62,815 nucleotides of DNA from Gracilibacillus sp. YIM 98692 (GTDB lineage Bacteria > Bacillota > Bacilli > Bacillales > Amphibacillaceae). Location of the stretch: NCBI RefSeq assembly GCF_010993965.1, contig NZ_WIXM01000021.1, positions 1-62,815 of the forward strand, written 5' to 3'. The translations under genes were made by a program, and so were the position numbers. Positions 17,653-25,599 of the stretch are shown here, one piece after another. Below the pieces are notes generated by a model. The model saw only the letters and a list, made by a program, of their open reading frames with translations, was not told the origin of the DNA and made no database searches. Positions within the stretch are counted from its first letter, which is position 1. Each line of letters begins with the position of its first letter.

Positions 17653-18271
17653 AAGACGTGATTTATAAATCGATTTTTAGAACTTTGTAACATAAATGGT
17701 TTGTATTTTCTTAACTTAATAGATAACTTTTTAGGGGTAACTGGTGATAAGTGTCATTTTCATTGTATTTCTTATTGATTTCGTTTTTATTCAGCTGTTA
17801 AGTACCCAGTTTATTAGATCTAGTCTTGATTTTGGCACTTATCACCGTTATAAGTGTCATTTTTGGTCGTGTGGTTATTAATTTCGGTACTTAATGGTGG
17901 TTTAAGTACTATTTGGACCAAGTACTTTTTTATTTCCGTATAGGAAAGCATAAATTGTTAGCAAGGAAGCAATTTCGACGTAGTGGACAATTTTAGGAAT
18001 ATAGATAAGGGCAACTACGTCTCTGACTTCACCAAAGGCTCGTCAATTGACGAGTTTTCTTTACACTATCAGAATTTATAAATGTTTTAAGGTTGATAGT
18101 ATAAGTAAAACTAAGGCTTTCGCCATTCAGACTTGGCGATAAGCCAAGTTTTTCTTTATGGCACTTAACCTTGTGATATGATCAAAAGCTTGATCAGTTA
18201 ATTGAAAACACATGAACAGGGAATTTAAGTCCTTTTCTTCAATAAGAATGATAAGTACCCTTCTTTATTGA
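17653..18271 (+). repeat. Dispersed structured repeat family A, copy 4, interrupted
   Basis: The 5' part runs from the shared upstream flank to CTTTTTTATTTCCG (17937). Repeat sequence resumes at GCACTTAACC (18161) and continues through the same 3' end as copy 1 (CCTTCTTTATTG). About 224 unrelated bases interrupt it. This shows that the 3' third is an integral part of the repeat rather than a chance neighbour. Confidence 0.8.
17937..18160. mobile_element. Miniature insertion nested in repeat copy 4
   Basis: About 224 bases without a reading frame. The ends, CCGTATAGGAAAGC and the complement of the right end (CCATAAAGAAAAAC), match at about 10 of 14 positions, like imperfect terminal inverted repeats. 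Inside are three hairpins: CTCGTCAATTGACGAG, ACTTGGC/GCCAAGT, and ACTATC/GATAGT. A MITE derived from an IS is likely; target duplication is not clear. Confidence 0.5.
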
Positions 18272-18381
18272 TTGGTTGCTTCTTCCATTATGTTCCATAT
18301 ATTTTCTGTATTTGAATATGTAACCCTTGGTGATTTTATACGGGAGCTTTATGTTAGAAAAAAATTAAGAAAAAATGAACT

Positions 18382-18933
18382 TCAGTGTTTATCAGCCTTA
18401 AGAAGCATACCCAATATCCCCTTCATCATTACTCCAAGCGCTATATAAATAATGAAAGAATAAAAGGAGTTCCATTGAATATATTCATAAATGTTTAACC
18501 AATGCAGTAAATTTTCAATCACAAAAGCTAAGACTACCGCGACTACAACATTTGCAACAATATATGACTTCCAAGTTGTGAAATATTGATAGACCAACAT
18601 ATAAATAATGGGAAGTGTCGTATATGTTGATGTAAAGAAAGATGGTGAAAGTGGCGTTAAACTGATTGGATACGCAGTTAAACCATATTGAACCGTAACT
18701 GTGTCTATAAATGTACTAAAAGTGATGGTTAAACCGCCTATAGTCAAAATTTCAAACAAACGTGTTCTGTCTAATAATTTCCAAGCTGCGTAGATTAACA
18801 CAACATTAAACAATAATATAATCCACCAACCTAAAGAAAGAAAATTATCGTTTATCCAATAGGACAAGTATTCTTCACGGAATGTTTCGCGAATATTTAA
18901 TGTTTCCTTCCAGGAAGAGTGTTGATTATTCAT
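18382..18933 (-). CDS. CBO0543-family membrane protein
   Basis: This 183-aa protein has five or six helices. It begins with a short soluble stretch (SWKETLNIRETFREEYLSYW) and then repeated hydrophobic segments. The pattern DTVTVQYGLTAYP..LTPLSP and the position of the helices match the 195-aa neighbour and, more distantly, the 172-aa protein at 7.5 kb. AGGTGAG precedes the ATG. It is the second gene of a two-gene minus-strand unit (47 bases downstream of the partner). Function is unknown; some relatives are linked to sporulation, which I cannot confirm here. Confidence 0.75.
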   Translation of the reverse strand: MNNQHSSWKETLNIRETFREEYLSYWINDNFLSLGWWIILLFNVVLIYAAWKLLDRTRLFEILTIGGLTITFSTFIDTVTVQYGLTAYPISLTPLSPSFFTSTYTTLPIIYMLVYQYFTTWKSYIVANVVVAVVLAFVIENLLHWLNIYEYIQWNSFYSFIIYIALGVMMKGILGMLLKADKH

Positions 18934-18980
18934 ATGCTCACCTCGTTATTAGTTGAAAATATTTATAGCTCCATCTTCCA

Positions 18981-19568
18981 TTATTTAGATGAATGTTCAC
19001 TTTGCTTTTTTCTCATAAGTAAAAAAACACTTGTCACTAATTTTGAGAGAGAAAATGTTCCTATAAAGATCAAGAACCAGTGAAAATAATTAATTCCTTT
19101 ATTCAATTCTAATAAATTAAGGCTAACTAATAATGGATTCAATGCGAATGAGAGAATGGCAGATGTCAGCAAGGAATACAGATAGAAATTTTTATTTTGA
19201 TTGATGGTCCATTGATAAACCAACATAAAGACAACAGGAATTAATGCAGAATTAAATGAGAAATTACCTGGTGTATAAGGAATGACCATATAAGGATAGC
19301 TCCACATTCCTAACCTGGCGCCAATAAGGTCGATATAGGTAAAGCAAAGATGAACGCTAAATCCATAAAACCCGATGAGAAATATTTTGCTCCTATCAAT
19401 CGTGAAATATAGTGCAATTAAGGGAATGACAAGAAACATTATAAGAATCGCCCAAAATTGCCATGTTCCCATATTAGAATAGGCTGTCCAGTATTCTGTA
19501 AGGGCTTGAGTTGCTTCTTCCTGTTTTGATGTTAGTTCATTCAATAGGTTTAATTGTTTTTCTTTCAC
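18981..19568 (-). CDS. CBO0543-family membrane protein
   Basis: A 195-aa protein has an N-terminal cytoplasmic helix (LLNELTSKQEEATQALTEYW) and about six membrane helices. The segment DLIGARLGMWSYPYMVIPYT aligns with the DTVTVQYGLTAYPISLTPLS of its downstream neighbour, which indicates a tandem duplication followed by divergence. GGAGGTTATTCG precedes the ATG. It is the first gene of the pair. Confidence 0.75.
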   Translation of the reverse strand: MKEKQLNLLNELTSKQEEATQALTEYWTAYSNMGTWQFWAILIMFLVIPLIALYFTIDRSKIFLIGFYGFSVHLCFTYIDLIGARLGMWSYPYMVIPYTPGNFSFNSALIPVVFMLVYQWTINQNKNFYLYSLLTSAILSFALNPLLVSLNLLELNKGINYFHWFLIFIGTFSLSKLVTSVFLLMRKKQSEHSSK

Positions 19569-19699
19569 TCGAATAACCTCCGAACAAAGATTTTATGCCA
19601 TTTAATTTAACCATAAATAGACATATACATTCCATCCAGAATGGATTTTGCCAAAAGAACTCTTAAATAAAATCCTATACCTGCTCCCATGACTTAGTT

Positions 19700-19721
19700 A
19701 AGGTCTCTGTCACCTCCCGGT
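19700..19721 (+). repeat. Half-site of the CCTGTCACTTCCC repeat
   Basis: AAGGTCTCTGTCACCTCCCGG sits directly against the left end of family A copy 5, as similar half-sites precede copies 3 and 4. Confidence 0.6.
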
Positions 19722-19722
19722 T

Positions 19723-19958
19723 AGTGTCATTTTCATTGTATTTCTTATTGATTTCGTTTTTATTCGGCTGTTAAGTACCAAGTTTATTAGATCTAGTCTT
19801 GATTTTGGCACTTATCACCGTTATAAGTGTCATTTTTGGTCGTGTGGTTATTAATTTCGGTACTTAATGGTGGTTTAAGTACTATTTTGACAAAGTGCTT
19901 TTTTATTTTGGTACTTAACCTTGTGATATGATCAACAGCTTGGTCAGTTAATATCAAA
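19723..19958 (+). repeat. Dispersed structured repeat family A, copy 5 (5' truncated)
   Basis: This copy starts at TAGTGTCATTTTCATTG, lacking the first ~70 bases of the unit, and runs through the hairpins to GATCAACAGCTTGGTCAGTT. The left boundary coincides with the CCTGTCAC half-site, suggesting that half-site was involved in the deletion. Confidence 0.8.
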
Positions 19959-20062
19959 TTAATAAAATAGGGTAACTATGTTCTTTATGCTTGGTTGGAA
20001 ATGGTGGTAAGTTAGCAATATACAACCGATGTGAAAGAAAAAATTTTTTTAGCATATTGGAG

Positions 20063-20225
20063 TATAATAAAAGCAAAAAATTCATAAAGTATAAATGACC
20101 GCCAAGGTGATGGTCACACCTTAACGGTCACAAGTAGATTGCCCATAAAGTGGGAATCCTTCATAAGTAGTTTTTGGTTCGGCCACCCTAATAAAGCATC
20201 TGCTTAGATAGGGTGGCCTTTACTT
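20063..20225 (+). ncRNA. Putative small RNA, family B copy 2
   Basis: This is the second copy of the 16.6-kb element, with the same TTGGAGTATAATAAAAG promoter-like start and terminator. Its terminator stem is GGCCACCCTA/TAGGGTGGCC, a perfect pair where copy 1 has GGTCACCC, and the loop holds a small extra hairpin (AAGC/GCTT). Changes that keep or improve pairing support an RNA product. Confidence 0.55.
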
Positions 20226-20310
20226 ATCTTTGTACGTAAAGAAAATATTTATCTGTAACCTATCCATAAAATGTTTCAAAATAAAAAAGCCTCCTTCAGA
20301 AAAAAGGAGA

Positions 20311-20482
20311 CTATTTTTGTATATGCTTCTTGATAAACTCTTTCATTGCTCAACGTGTTTCCTCTATTTCCTTTTCAAACTCATGAGGGTAAGCATAAAT
20401 GTCATTTTGATTCCTTATCTATATACTGCGCTGTTTCTTCTAAGATATCTTCTTCTTTGTTTGTGTCATCATGTTTTGGCAT
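20311..20482 (-). pseudogene. Broken small hydrophilic protein gene
   Basis: From ATG 20482 (after AAGGAGAGTG) the frame reads MPKHDDTNKEEDILEETAQY and then stops at TGA. A one-base shift continues as NDIYAYPHEFEKEIEETR, another TGA, then AMKEFIKKHIQK and TAG. The pieces join into one plausible protein of about 57 aa with one frameshift and one nonsense change. A terminator (GCCTCCTTC/GAAGGAG-type stem, 20286-20310) follows on the same strand. Confidence 0.55.
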
Positions 20483-20608
20483 GATAGCACTCTCCTTACT
20501 CTAAGTAAAAACCATCACCTTCTTATCACAATCTTGTTTACAAACCCCAACCTTAAAAAAATGAAGATAATCTGAAGATTGTACAGAAAATCACCGCCCA
20601 AAAATCAC

Positions 20609-20643
20609 AAGAAAGCGATTACTATATATGTAAGCGCTTCTGG
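20609..20643 (+). promoter_or_regulatory. CcpA (cre) or LacI-type operator sites before the sugar importer
   Basis: AAGAAAGCGATTACT (20609-20623) fits the cre consensus WTGNAANCGNWNNCW except at one position. A second related palindromic core, GTAAGCGCTTCT, follows at 20630. Both sit shortly before the ribosome site of the sugar-binding lipoprotein gene, as expected for carbon catabolite control or a local LacI-family regulator. Confidence 0.55.
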
Positions 20644-20675
20644 TAAGCGTAATCATTTATAGGGGGTTTATATAT

Positions 20676-22013
20676 ATGTGGAAAAAAGCACTCACATTAC
20701 TGATGTTAGTCCTGCTATTTGCACTCGCAGCATGTGGATCGGACGACGATACTTCAGGCGAAACAGAAACAGATAACGAAACAGAAAATACAGAAGAAGA
20801 AAACACAGAAAACGAAGGGGAAGAAGCATCAGAAGGAAGCGGCGGCAAAGTCGAAATCTTCAGTTGGTGGACAGGTGCAGGAGAAGAAGACGGACTACTC
20901 GCACTCATTGACTTATTCCAAGAAAAACACCCAGATATTGAAGTAGAAAATGCAGCTGTATCAGGCGGTGCCGGTACCAACGCCAAAGCCGTACTGGCAG
21001 CAAGAATGCAAGGGAATGACCCGCCATCCACTTTCCAAGTACACGGCGGCGCGGAACTTAACGAAAGCTGGGTAGCAGCAGACATGATGGAACCACTCAA
21101 CGACTTTTATGAAGAGTACGACTTAACCGACAAATTCCCAGAAGAACTCATCGACCTAGTCAGCAAAGACGGCAACATTTATTCTGTCCCAGTCAACATC
21201 CATAGAGGAAACGTGATGTTCTACAACAAAGCGGTTTTCGAAGAACATAACATCGAAGAGCCAACCACATTAGACGAATTCGTCCAAGTATTAGACGAAC
21301 TACAAGCAGCAGGCGTTACCCCATTAGCCTTAGGGGACAAAGAAGCATGGACCGCAACACAAATCTTTGAAAACTTATTACTCGCAACCCTTGGCTCAGA
21401 CGATTACAAAGCACTATGGGCAGGCGAAGTAGGCTTTGACGATGAGCGTGTTCGTGAAGCGGCAGAATACTTCCAGCAAATCCTAGGCTATGTCAACGAA
21501 GATCACGCATCCCGTAACTGGCAAGATGCATCCCAACTAGTCGGAGAAGGTGAAGCAGCGATGACTAACATGGGCGACTGGGCAAAAGGCTACTTCTCTA
21601 ACGATTTAGATCTTGAAACAAATGAAGACTTCGGTTACTTCCCATTCCCAGGGACAACAGAAGACTTCATGGTGATCACCGATACATTCGGCTTGCCTAA
21701 AGGAGTAGAGAACCCAGACGCGGTCAAAGAATTTTTAAACGTACTTGGATCAAAAGAAGGCCAAGATACATTCAACCCATTAAAAGGTTCGATCCCAGCA
21801 CGAGTGGATGCAGACCCATCCAAATATGACGAGTACGGAACAGATACAATGGAAGACTTCCAATCTGCTAACCTAGCACCAAGCTTAGCACACGGTTCAG
21901 CAGCAGCGGAAGGCTTCGTCACCAAAGCAAACCAAGAAGTAAACATCTTCGTCACACAACAAAATATCGATCAATTTATCCAAAAACTACAACAAGCAGC
22001 AGGAGAACTTTAA
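20676..22013 (+). CDS. Sugar ABC transporter substrate-binding lipoprotein
   Basis: This 445-aa lipoprotein captures a sugar outside the membrane for the two permeases downstream. The signal peptide (MWKKALTLLMLVLLFALAAC) has a lipobox LAAC with C20, followed by a long acidic Asp/Glu/Thr linker to about residue 56. The mature domain opens with EIFSWWTGAGEEDGL and AAVSGGAGTNAK...DPPSTFQVHGG, patterns of the glucose/mannose-type extracellular solute-binding proteins. AGGGGG precedes the ATG. Codons are strikingly rich in A- and C-ending forms compared with neighbours. The substrate (glucose/mannose or another hexose) is inferred. Confidence 0.9.
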   Translation: MWKKALTLLMLVLLFALAACGSDDDTSGETETDNETENTEEENTENEGEEASEGSGGKVEIFSWWTGAGEEDGLLALIDLFQEKHPDIEVENAAVSGGAGTNAKAVLAARMQGNDPPSTFQVHGGAELNESWVAADMMEPLNDFYEEYDLTDKFPEELIDLVSKDGNIYSVPVNIHRGNVMFYNKAVFEEHNIEEPTTLDEFVQVLDELQAAGVTPLALGDKEAWTATQIFENLLLATLGSDDYKALWAGEVGFDDERVREAAEYFQQILGYVNEDHASRNWQDASQLVGEGEAAMTNMGDWAKGYFSNDLDLETNEDFGYFPFPGTTEDFMVITDTFGLPKGVENPDAVKEFLNVLGSKEGQDTFNPLKGSIPARVDADPSKYDEYGTDTMEDFQSANLAPSLAHGSAAAEGFVTKANQEVNIFVTQQNIDQFIQKLQQAAGEL

Positions 22014-22014
22014 T

Positions 22015-22054
22015 AAAGAGACTTTGGCTCGCAAACCCTGCGAGCCAAACTCAT
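22015..22054 (+). terminator. Stabilising or attenuating hairpin after the lipoprotein gene
   Basis: TTTGGCTCGCA and TGCGAGCCAAA form a perfect 11-base stem without a strong T-run. Such hairpins often protect the mRNA end of the binding-protein gene and lower expression of the permeases. Confidence 0.65.
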
Positions 22055-22129
22055 TCCTGCCGATTATCACAATCACAAAGCGAACTTTGTCGAAGGTTGT
22101 TTTCTAAAACATTTCGGTAAAAACATTCA

Positions 22130-22263
22130 TTAGTTCGGGAGAGCGGCAGGCGGCGACTCCTGCGGGAAAAGCATGAGTCCGAAGACCCCGCAGAGCGATA
22201 TGAGCTCGAGGAGACTGAGGCCATGCCCGTGGAAAGCGTCCGCCTAAAGCGAACCCGAACGGT
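22130..22263 (+). repeat. Bacillaceae GC-rich palindromic repeat (copy 1)
   Basis: The unit contains GCGACTCCTGCGGGAAAAGC, GACCCCGCAG, GAGGAGACTGAGGCCATGCC and GGAAAGCGTCCGCC, framed by GTTCGGG/CCCGAAC. The same pattern recurs at 25.4, 25.6 and 27.5 kb. This repeat type is common between genes in Bacillaceae. Confidence 0.8.
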
Positions 22264-22322
22264 GGCAAAAGCACACGTACAAACACAAACATAACCGTAT
22301 CTCTTGAAGGGAGGACAATCTC

Positions 22323-23234
22323 ATGCGAATCACCAAAGACCAACTCATGGCACTCCTGTTTTTAACGCCATCATTCATCCTTATTTGCATATTCGTCTAC
22401 GGATTCATCGGCTGGACAGGATGGGTGTCTCTTAGTAACTGGAACTCCCTCGTGCCAGACATGTCATTCGCAGGACTCAAAAACTATCTCTATTTATTCG
22501 CCGATTACCGATTCCAAGCCGACCTACGAAACACCGTCTTTTTCACGATCCTATTCATCGGCTTTGTGATCATCATGGGGCTCAGCCTCGCCATCTTACT
22601 CGACCAAAAAGTACTCGGAAAATCGATATTCCGAAACATCTTCCTATTCCCAATGGCGCTCTCATTCGTCGTTACAGGGGTCGTATGGCAATGGCTGCTC
22701 AACCCATCGACCGGATTCAACGAATTCTTAAAAATATTCGGCTGGGAACCCAAATGGTACACCGACACCAACATCCTATTCGGATTCCAATGGGGCAGCA
22801 TCGAATTCGGCCTGCCCGTTGCCATGATCGCCGTCGTGATCGCAGCCGTCTGGCAAATGACCGGCTTCTCACTCGCTATGTATATCGCAGGCCTAACCGG
22901 CATCCCAGAAGAGCTGAGAGAAGCAGCACGCATTGACGGCGCAAGTGAACTGCAGATTTATCGAAAAGTGATTCTGCCAATGCTCACACCAATCACCGTC
23001 AGCGTTGTGATCATCATGGCACACATCTCACTCAAAATATTTGACCTAATCTACGCGATGACAGGATCAGGCGCCAACTATGTCACCGACGTACCAGGTG
23101 TCTATATGTTCGAAACCACCTTCCGCGGCAACTATTACGCCAACGGAGCAGCCATCGCGATTATCATGCTACTACTCGTAGCCGTATTCATCGTGCCATA
23201 CTTAATTAACAGCAGAAGGGGGGCTTCCTCATGA
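22323..23234 (+). CDS. Sugar ABC transporter permease (MalF-type)
   Basis: This 303-aa inner-membrane permease has about six helices. The cytoplasmic EAA loop that docks the ATPase reads EELREAARIDGASELQIYRK. AAGGGAGG precedes the ATG. It overlaps the next permease gene by four bases (ATGA), so the two are translationally coupled. No ATPase gene is present here; a shared MsmX-type ATPase encoded elsewhere is the usual solution in Bacilli. Confidence 0.93.
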   Translation: MRITKDQLMALLFLTPSFILICIFVYGFIGWTGWVSLSNWNSLVPDMSFAGLKNYLYLFADYRFQADLRNTVFFTILFIGFVIIMGLSLAILLDQKVLGKSIFRNIFLFPMALSFVVTGVVWQWLLNPSTGFNEFLKIFGWEPKWYTDTNILFGFQWGSIEFGLPVAMIAVVIAAVWQMTGFSLAMYIAGLTGIPEELREAARIDGASELQIYRKVILPMLTPITVSVVIIMAHISLKIFDLIYAMTGSGANYVTDVPGVYMFETTFRGNYYANGAAIAIIMLLLVAVFIVPYLINSRRGASS

Positions 23235-24043
23235 TAGCAAGATCCATCATCAAATATACGATCGCCATCGCAGTCGCCATCTTTTTCTTACTGCCCATCT
23301 ATGTCATCGTCATCACAAGCTTAAAACCATTGGACGAAGTATCCTTATCGCAAATGTGGGCACTGCCAACAGCGATCGATTTCTCAAGCTATACCGAAGC
23401 CTTCAGCGAACTCGCACCCAACTTCATGAACAGCCTGTACCTGGTCATCCCAGCAACACTGCTGTCCGCGATACTTGGGGCCATGAACGGCTACGTGTTA
23501 TCCAAATGGAAATTCAAAGGATCTGAAATCATCTTTACCATGATCCTATTCGGGATGTTTATTCCATACCAAAGTATTCTCATCCCATTAATCCAATTTC
23601 TAAACCAAATCAACCTGTACAACTCGATAGCAGGACTCGTCTTCACCCACGTCGTCTACGGCCTGCCGATCACCACCCTCATGTTCCGTAACTTCTACGC
23701 GAACATCCCAGACTCGATGATCGAAGCAGCCCAAGTCGACGGCGCCAGCTTTCTCGGCATCTTCAGACGAGTCATCCTGCCACTATCGATCACCGGATTC
23801 GTCGTTGTTGCCATCTGGCAATTCACCAACATCTGGAACGAATTCCTATTCGCCGTCACGATCACCAACTCCGGATCTCAGCCAGTCATGGTCGCCCTGC
23901 AAAACCTATCCGGAAGCCAGATCGTCCAGTGGAACGTCCAAATGGCAGGCGCCCTGCTCGCAGCCATGCCAACACTGCTCGTCTATATCCTACTAGGCAA
24001 ATACTTCGTCCGCGGCCTCCTCGCAGGCTCCGTCAAAGGATAG
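23231..24043 (+). CDS. Sugar ABC transporter permease (MalG-type)
   Basis: This 270-aa second permease subunit has six helices. Its EAA loop is DSMIEAAQVDGASFLGIFRR, and the C-terminus FVRGLLAGSVKG is typical of MalG relatives. It ends the importer operon, followed by a strong terminator. Its codon use matches the two upstream genes, so the three moved or evolved together. Confidence 0.93.
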   Translation: MIARSIIKYTIAIAVAIFFLLPIYVIVITSLKPLDEVSLSQMWALPTAIDFSSYTEAFSELAPNFMNSLYLVIPATLLSAILGAMNGYVLSKWKFKGSEIIFTMILFGMFIPYQSILIPLIQFLNQINLYNSIAGLVFTHVVYGLPITTLMFRNFYANIPDSMIEAAQVDGASFLGIFRRVILPLSITGFVVVAIWQFTNIWNEFLFAVTITNSGSQPVMVALQNLSGSQIVQWNVQMAGALLAAMPTLLVYILLGKYFVRGLLAGSVKG

Positions 24044-24049
24044 AAGCAA

Positions 24050-24085
24050 ATAAAGAGGATCTAGCCACAAGCTAGATCCTTTTTT
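24050..24085 (+). terminator. Rho-independent terminator
   Basis: GGATCTAGC and GCTAGATCC form a perfect stem followed by six Ts. Confidence 0.9.
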
Positions 24086-24443
24086 AATATCTTTTAGTAA
24101 AAAGTGAGCAAAAACACTCAACAACTGCTCCTAATAATCGTCGCCAGAGCACCTAAACCAAAAGACATAGAACAGAATCCCGGACGCAAGACTATATAAC
24201 CGAACAACAAACTACTTTAAACCTATCCGAAAACTATGAAATCCTTATCATGAGAACCGGCGAACATGTTCTAATAGATCATATTACCTATAAATAATCA
24301 TACAAAATACCTTAATAATCGCCAAAATTCGATCAAAAATCATAACTTAAGAACCAAAATATCGGGAGTTTCCGAATTGTGTTGCGGAAGTGTTACAGAC
24401 TCGGTATCATAGTTAGTAAGGCAAAATTACATAGTGCATCATT
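24086..24443. other. Gene-free stretch before the riboswitch
   Basis: No gene is supported. The stretch should contain the promoter of the riboswitch transcript. TGTTGCGGAAGTGTTACAGA near 24380 lies in the expected area, but no confident -35/-10 pair was chosen. Confidence 0.5.
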
Positions 24444-24598
24444 TTAGAAATAGAAAATGGCAAACTATTTGAAAGAATAGGACGCAAAGTTGAGGGTCTA
24501 AGGATGGAACAATCTAGGACAGCCTGACTACCTATTAGAAACTAATAAAAGGCTATTTCTATGGACTTTTGATGACTTAGAAATAGCCTTTTATTCAT
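24444..24598 (+). ncRNA. Probable c-di-GMP-I (GEMM) riboswitch with terminator
   Basis: The motif order matches the family: GGCAAAC, a stem-loop with GAAA (CTATTTGAAAGAATAG), GGACGCAAAG, GGGTCTAA, then GCCTGACTACC. A strong terminator follows (AAAAGGCTATTTCTA/TAGAAATAGCCTTTT, 24548-24596). The aptamer's leading TAGAAATAG (24445-24453) is complementary to the terminator's 5' arm CTATTTCTA, so the two structures can compete. If P1 formation uses that pairing, ligand binding would favour read-through (an ON switch). This is my structural inference. Confidence 0.75.
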
Positions 24599-24638
24599 AA
24601 TAAATCATTCAATTCAAAAAGGGGAGGTACTATTTCAT

Positions 24639-25268
24639 ATGCGAATAGCCATTATGAAAGAAGCTTCTATTTACAGGGAAGGCCTGATTGGCGTACTGAC
24701 AAAAGGATTTCCGAGATATGAAATCATCACAATAGAACCGAACGAACACGATAAATTAAACCAATACATCATCGACATACTGATTATTGATATCGACAAC
24801 AGTGAAAATATGATGCCAATCGTGAACCGTTATGCAACACAGAACAAAAAAGTAATTATTTGGACACAGAACATGGAACATGAAAACTTAGACGATTTGT
24901 TTAAAATGAATCTGCATGGTTACTTCTACAATGGGATGGAACAGGATGAACTGATTCGTGCCATTCAGAAAATTATGACTGGCAGAAGTTATGTCCATCA
25001 TGAACTCACCCCAGTGTTACTAGGATATTATCGAGCATCTAGCAATCCTCAGGAAAAACGACCAGTAGGAGTCCTCACCAACCGTGAATGGGAAGTCATG
25101 GAATTACTCACACAAGGCTACAGCAACGAACGAATTGGCCAACATCTCTACATCACAGAAAAAACCGTCAAAAACCACATCAGTTCTATATTAAGGAAAC
25201 TAAACGTTCCCGATAGAACCAATGCCGTTCTAACAGCACTAAGAAACGAATGGTTTTTTATCTCATAA
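24639..25268 (+). CDS. LuxR/GerE-type regulator with receiver-like domain
   Basis: This 209-aa protein has an N-terminal receiver-like fold (MRIAIMKEASIYREGLIGVL, IDILIIDIDNS) and a C-terminal GerE helix-turn-helix at about 143-205 (LTNREWEVMELLTQGYSNER, TEKTVKNHISSILRKL). The acidic pocket and conserved Lys of true response regulators are weak, so phosphorylation is doubtful. There is no adjacent kinase. GGGGAGG precedes the ATG. Its leader carries a probable c-di-GMP riboswitch, and the EPS operon begins 700 bases further on. A role as EPS regulator is therefore likely but inferred. Confidence 0.85.
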   Translation: MRIAIMKEASIYREGLIGVLTKGFPRYEIITIEPNEHDKLNQYIIDILIIDIDNSENMMPIVNRYATQNKKVIIWTQNMEHENLDDLFKMNLHGYFYNGMEQDELIRAIQKIMTGRSYVHHELTPVLLGYYRASSNPQEKRPVGVLTNREWEVMELLTQGYSNERIGQHLYITEKTVKNHISSILRKLNVPDRTNAVLTALRNEWFFIS

Positions 25269-25270
25269 CC

Positions 25271-25318
25271 TAAACGGAGACAATCATCACGTAAAAATGA
25301 TGATCTGTCTCCGTTTTC
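25271..25318 (+). terminator. Rho-independent terminator
   Basis: AAACGGAGACA and TGTCTCCGTTT, with an inner ATCATCA/TGATGAT pairing, form a long stem followed by TTC. Confidence 0.85.
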
Positions 25319-25384
25319 ACGTAAAATCAGAAAATCCATAAACGACGTGACTTTCTTTCCTTCTTTCTTAGATGAATGCTAGTC

Positions 25385-25512
25385 CAGTGCAGCGGAAAAA
25401 CACTCCCTTTCCGTGGGGAACGCTTCAGCCTCCTCACGAGCAAAAACCGCTCGTTGCGGGGTCTTCAGACTGTTCCTTTCCCACAGGAGTCTCGCATTTT
25501 TCCGCTGCTTAG
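25385..25512 (-). repeat. Bacillaceae GC-rich palindromic repeat (copy 2)
   Basis: In reverse orientation this shows GGAACAGTCTGAAGACCCCG and GAGGAGGCTGAAGCGTTCCC, framed by GCAGCGGAAAA/TTTTTCCGCTGC. Confidence 0.75.
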
Positions 25513-25599
25513 TGTCGTGTTCTGTTTAAGTTAGATATATGCCATTAAGCATTAATTCTATAGGCATCATTCTCTCGATAATTAAATCACCACAACTAG

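Noticed and set aside
20657-21100. Ser/Pro-rich minus-strand frame opposite the sugar-binding lipoprotein gene
   Set aside because: It arises from the complement of the acidic linker and skewed codon use, with no sensible start.
22104-22343. Minus-strand frame across the GC-rich repeat at 22.1 kb
   Set aside because: The frame is made by the palindromic repeat itself, which recurs at other sites without a conserved frame.
24639-25268. Classical two-component response regulator
   Set aside because: The receiver pocket is incomplete and there is no neighbouring histidine kinase, so I kept the broader LuxR-type description.
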